From Leifsonia sp. NPDC080035 (GTDB lineage Bacteria; Actinomycetota; Actinomycetes; Actinomycetales; Microbacteriaceae), in NCBI RefSeq assembly GCF_040050925.1, contig NZ_CP157390.1, forward strand, positions 372,001 to 436,000: a stretch of DNA of 64,000 nucleotides. Reading direction: 5' to 3'. Positions 61,125 to 64,000 of the stretch are shown here, one piece after another; position 1 is the stretch's first letter; the number at the start of each line of letters is the position of its first letter. The position numbers were made by a program, and so were the translations under genes. A model generated the notes under the pieces. The model had not been told where the DNA came from, searched no databases, and worked only from the letters and a program-made list of their open reading frames with translations.

Positions 61125-62339
61125 TCACGAGACCCCGAGTTGTCCGGAGAGGACGAGTACGGCCGCGCCGCGCAGGACGATGTCCTGCCCCTGCGTGGTC
61201 ATCCGGAGCGCGAGGTCGGCATGGTTCTCGGCCAGCGTCCGGCTCCGGAGCGTGTGGATGGTCGCCTCGGCGAGGGCGCCATCGAGCAGTTCCGCCGGGC
61301 CGCTGAGCACGATCTCCGACAGGTTGAGGGCGCCGACGACCGGCGCGAGCGCGATGCCGAGACGCTGCCCGGCCTCACGCAGGATGGGCGTGGCGTCGGC
61401 GCCTGCGGCCCGGGCGGCGTCGATGCCGCGCTGCAGCTGGGGGACGCTCAGCCAGTGCTCGAGCACCTGGTCCCTGCGGTAGGTCGCCTCGAGCCCGAGG
61501 TCCGTCCCGACCATGACCTGGCCGATCTCGCCGGCGGCGAAGTGGCTGCCGTAGACCAGGGCGCCGGCGACGATCAGGCCGGCGCCGATGCCGTGGCCGA
61601 CGCGGATGAGCATCATGTCCCCTGACGCGTCCCCGTAGCTGTGCTCGGCGAGCACGGCCGCGTTCGCGTCGTTCGCGACGACGACGGGACGCCCGGTCCG
61701 CTCGGCGAGCAGTTCCTGCAGGCGGAGTCCGCTCCAGCCGAGGTTCGGGGCGGTGAGGATGGTGCCGGTGAGGTCCACGACACCGGGCGAGCCGACGCCG
61801 ATTCCGAGGATGGGCGCGGTCGCCATCCCGATCAGCCGGTCGACGAGGTCGGTGACCTTCGCGGTCGCGGCGTCGCCGGTGGCGTCGTCGAGGGGGACCT
61901 CCGCGGAGGCGAGGGCGCGTCCGTCGAGGTCCATGACCGACCCGCGGAAGCGGTCATGGTCGCTGAGGTCGACGCCGACGATCTGGTGCGCGGTGCGGTT
62001 GATGTCGAGCAGTACGGCGGGCTTGCCCGGTCGGGCGGCCTCGCGCTGGCCGAGCTCGACGACGAGCCCTTCGGCGAGCAGCTCTGCGACGAGGTCCGAG
62101 ACGGTGACCCGGGTCAGACCGGTCTCGCGGGCGATGTCGGCGCGGCTGCGCTCCCCCGACCGGTAGAGGGTCTGCAGGACGAGCGATCGGTTGTGGCTGC
62201 GCGCGTGCTCGGGCAGGACCTTCGCACTGGGGCGCAACGCCCGCCCCGGGGCGAGCCCGCGGGCCCCTGCCGCCGACCCGATGGACGCGCCGCGCTCGGG
62301 GGCAGCCGAGGCGCTTCCGTGCACATCCGTCGTGGTCAT
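61125..62339 (-). CDS. ROK-family transcriptional repressor
   Basis: A 404-residue regulator: a winged helix at about residues 45-100 (RADIARETGLTRVTVSDLVA) and a ROK fold (IVGVDLSDHDRFRGSVMDLD, LIRVGHGIGAGLIVAG). The CXCGXXGCXE zinc motif of many ROK proteins is not seen in the expected place (VMVGTDLGLEATYRR). It lies upstream of the amino-sugar importer and is probably its NagC/XylR-like repressor, with a palindromic operator before its own start. Confidence 0.88.
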   Translation of the reverse strand: MTTTDVHGSASAAPERGASIGSAAGARGLAPGRALRPSAKVLPEHARSHNRSLVLQTLYRSGERSRADIARETGLTRVTVSDLVAELLAEGLVVELGQREAARPGKPAVLLDINRTAHQIVGVDLSDHDRFRGSVMDLDGRALASAEVPLDDATGDAATAKVTDLVDRLIGMATAPILGIGVGSPGVVDLTGTILTAPNLGWSGLRLQELLAERTGRPVVVANDANAAVLAEHSYGDASGDMMLIRVGHGIGAGLIVAGALVYGSHFAAGEIGQVMVGTDLGLEATYRRDQVLEHWLSVPQLQRGIDAARAAGADATPILREAGQRLGIALAPVVGALNLSEIVLSGPAELLDGALAEATIHTLRSRTLAENHADLALRMTTQGQDIVLRGAAVLVLSGQLGVS

Positions 62340-62340
62340 G

Positions 62341-62365
62341 TTTGTTAGTAAAGCTTACGAACAAA
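62341..62365. promoter_or_regulatory. Palindromic operator upstream of ROK repressor
   Basis: A 25-base palindrome, arms tttgttagta (62341-62350, from the tgtttg run) and tacgaacaaa (62356-62365) around aagct, has one mismatch. It adjoins the ROK repressor start (ATG 62339) and suits autorepression. I do not see a second copy before the importer. Confidence 0.75.
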
Positions 62366-62406
62366 AGAAACGCAAGCATCGAAACAAACTCGTAACCTGC
62401 GAAGCG

Positions 62407-63282
62407 TCAGGCCTGGATCGCCTCGTGCGCGAGTTCGAGCAGGCGGCCGTGCCGGAACTCCTCGTGCGCCGTGACGGTGAGCACCGCCCCGCGGCCGTCG
62501 TCGACGACCACGTACTGCCCGTAGCGGCCGTCGAGACGCCAGAGCCCCGACGGACCCGCCCAGACCGCGATGCCGTACCGGTCGCTGGTCGCTCCCAGTC
62601 CCGTCCCGCGCCAGTCGGCGTGCATCGCGTCGATCCAGCCGGCGCTCACGAGGCGCCGACCGCGCCACTCGCCGCGGTCGCGCAGCAGCCGACCGATCCG
62701 GGCGAGCTCGCCGGTGCGCAGCTGCAGACCGGTGCCGCCCATGATGTGCCCCAGCGGGCAGCGCATCCACTGCGGGTTGTCGATCCCCAGCGGGTCGAAC
62801 AGGCGCGGGAGCAGCCAGTCGCGCACGTCGCCGACGCGCGCGGCCAGCATCCGCATGGCGACGTAGGTGCTGGCGTCCGAGTACTGGAAGGTCTCCCCCG
62901 GGCCGCTGGTCGGCCTGCGCAGCATCTCCTGGGCCAGGTCGGCTCCCGGCACCGGCTCATCCCCGAACCAGACGAAGTCGATCCCGCTCGACATGGTCAG
63001 CAGGTCGCGGAGCGTCACCCCGTCGACACCCTCGCCCCGCTCCAGGTCCGGCAGCGCCTCGAGGACCGTGGTGCCCGGGGAGAGCAGCCCCTCGTCGATG
63101 GCGATGCCGGCCGCGAGGGCGCTGACACCCTTGGAGACCGAGTACAGGTTCTCGCGGTCGTCGCTGCGCCAGCGGTGCTCGCTCTCCTCCTCGCCGACGA
63201 GCGCGACGGCGCCGTACGCCCCGAGCCCCTCCCGGTCGACGGAACGGACGAAACGGCTCAGGAGCAGGTCGGCGTCGGACAT
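62407..63282 (-). CDS. Serine hydrolase of the beta-lactamase/esterase family
   Basis: A 291-residue class-C beta-lactamase-like protein. The catalytic SxxK is SVSKG in the N-terminal part, the YxN-type motif is YSDAS, and it has no signal peptide. Family members are esterases or D-Ala peptidases; no clear antibiotic role. Divergent from the terminal SDR gene. Confidence 0.85.
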   Translation of the reverse strand: MSDADLLLSRFVRSVDREGLGAYGAVALVGEEESEHRWRSDDRENLYSVSKGVSALAAGIAIDEGLLSPGTTVLEALPDLERGEGVDGVTLRDLLTMSSGIDFVWFGDEPVPGADLAQEMLRRPTSGPGETFQYSDASTYVAMRMLAARVGDVRDWLLPRLFDPLGIDNPQWMRCPLGHIMGGTGLQLRTGELARIGRLLRDRGEWRGRRLVSAGWIDAMHADWRGTGLGATSDRYGIAVWAGPSGLWRLDGRYGQYVVVDDGRGAVLTVTAHEEFRHGRLLELAHEAIQA

Positions 63283-63325
63283 GCTCCCATTCTGGACCGC
63301 GGGCGGGCGCGGCTACGATCCAGGC

Positions 63326-64000
63326 ATGACCGCATCCCCCGCACCCGCCCGCACGCCGTTCGCCCTCTCCGGCTCCCGCGCCCTCGTGACCGCCGCGAGC
63401 CGCGGCCTCGGCCGCGAGATCGCCCTCGAGCTCGCCGGCCAGGGCGCCGACGTCATCGTGGGGGTACGCGACCCTGAGGGCTCCGCCGCCCTCGTCGAGG
63501 AGCTCTCCGCGTTCGGCGTCGCCGCCAGCGCGATCCGCATGGATGTGCTCGATCTCGCCGCCTGCCGCGCCGCCATCGACGCCGCGATCGCCGAACTCGG
63601 GCCGATCGACATCCTGGTCAACAACGCCGGCGGCGGGATCGACGCGCCAGCGCTCTCCGTGACGGAGGAGGACTTCGACCGCGTCTGGCAGCTGAACACC
63701 CGCTCGACGTTCTTCCTCTCCCAGCACCTGGCAGGCTCGATGCGGGAGAACGGCGGCGGCGCGATCGTCAACGTCGCCTCGCAGGCCGGCCTCGTCGCAC
63801 TCCCCGGCGAGTCGTCGTACTGCGCGGCGAAGGCCGCCGTCGTGCACCTCACCCGCTGCCTCGCCGTCGAATGGGGCGAGTACGGCATCCGCGTGAACGC
63901 CGTCGCCCCCACCTTCATCGAGACGGACGGGACGGCCGCAGCGCTCTCGGACGACGACTTCCGCGCGGACACGATCGAGCGGATCGCCGCGCTGCACCGG
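63326..64000 (+). CDS. Short-chain dehydrogenase/reductase (3' end cut by window)
   Basis: 225 codons are visible from ATG 63326. Classical SDR: TAASRGLGREIA (nucleotide binding), VNNAGGGI, catalytic Ser in NVASQAGLVALPG, YCAAK, and NAVAPTFIETDG. Most similar to 3-oxoacyl-ACP-reductase-like or gluconate 5-dehydrogenase-like SDRs. The gene continues past the edge; divergent from the serine hydrolase. Confidence 0.88.
   Translation, partial: MTASPAPARTPFALSGSRALVTAASRGLGREIALELAGQGADVIVGVRDPEGSAALVEELSAFGVAASAIRMDVLDLAACRAAIDAAIAELGPIDILVNNAGGGIDAPALSVTEEDFDRVWQLNTRSTFFLSQHLAGSMRENGGGAIVNVASQAGLVALPGESSYCAAKAAVVHLTRCLAVEWGEYGIRVNAVAPTFIETDGTAAALSDDDFRADTIERIAALHR

Noticed and set aside
1..64000. 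CRISPR array, rRNA genes, intact insertion sequences
   Set aside because: No regularly spaced direct repeats of 25-40 bases, no rRNA sequence and no intact transposase were seen; the only mobile-element gene is the broken integrase at 14136-14356.

Overview
The window is high-GC DNA with almost every gap filled by short operons, ATGA/GTGA/TGATG start-stop overlaps and many GTG starts. Gene content (GlnR-type regulator, mycothiol synthase MshD, a Nudix-plus-histidine-phosphatase MutT1-like protein, SigK/RskA-like pair, DtxR/IdeR-type iron box, PhoP-type PHO box) points to an actinobacterium. The mix of small conserved proteins looks most like a Microbacteriaceae genome (Leifsonia-like); the family assignment is an inference.

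Positions 1-14,000 are core chromosome: the start of an iron-regulated siderophore ABC ATPase, ygfZ and a nitrobindin-like gene, a short locus bearing palindromic repeats, then glnR-mshD-ppk-mutT1-like and the phosphate operon pstSCAB behind a PHO box, followed by an RskA-like anti-sigma factor and its ECF sigma factor. A tRNA-Lys(UUU) at 14,059 marks the edge of a small island (about 14,130-17,350) holding a broken tyrosine integrase, a YefM-YoeB toxin-antitoxin pair with its operator, and several unrecognised genes.

From 17,400 to 26,200 the genes are mixed housekeeping: a membrane-anchored HtrA-like protease, an ABC-F ATPase with a two-hairpin leader and a nine-residue upstream ORF, a ClC-family channel, a DUF4232 lipoprotein, a ChaA-like antiporter, a TetR/SDR pair with twin operators, and a mutarotase. 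Positions 26,200-29,420 hold galactose utilisation (DeoR regulator, galT, galK). Positions 29,465-34,430 hold a metallo-beta-lactamase-fold hydrolase, a gamma-carbonic anhydrase-like protein, a YbaK-type deacylase, folD and glyA.

Two amino-sugar regions dominate the second half. The first (34,708-46,718) has a GH20 hexosaminidase, an ABC sugar importer transcribed leftward, and divergently a SIS isomerase/deaminase, ROK kinase, PfkB kinase, class II aldolase, DeoR regulator and NagA-type deacetylase; together they give a complete predicted route from N-acetylgalactosamine to triose phosphates. The second (53,326-62,339) has another NagA, NagB, a ROK kinase, a GH3 hexosaminidase, an ABC importer and a ROK repressor with its own palindromic operator; this is a predicted N-acetylglucosamine or chito-oligosaccharide route. 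Between them lie an ECF sigma factor fused to a zinc-finger anti-sigma-like domain, membrane segments and Ig-like domains, a methyltransferase, a cysteine hydrolase with an NCS1 permease, and purU. The window ends inside an SDR gene.

The most notable items are the fused sigma factor, the predicted GalNAc cluster with repeated operator motifs shared with the galactose promoter, the ABC-F attenuator-like leader, a two-copy palindromic intergenic repeat family, and the long glyA-folD hairpin.
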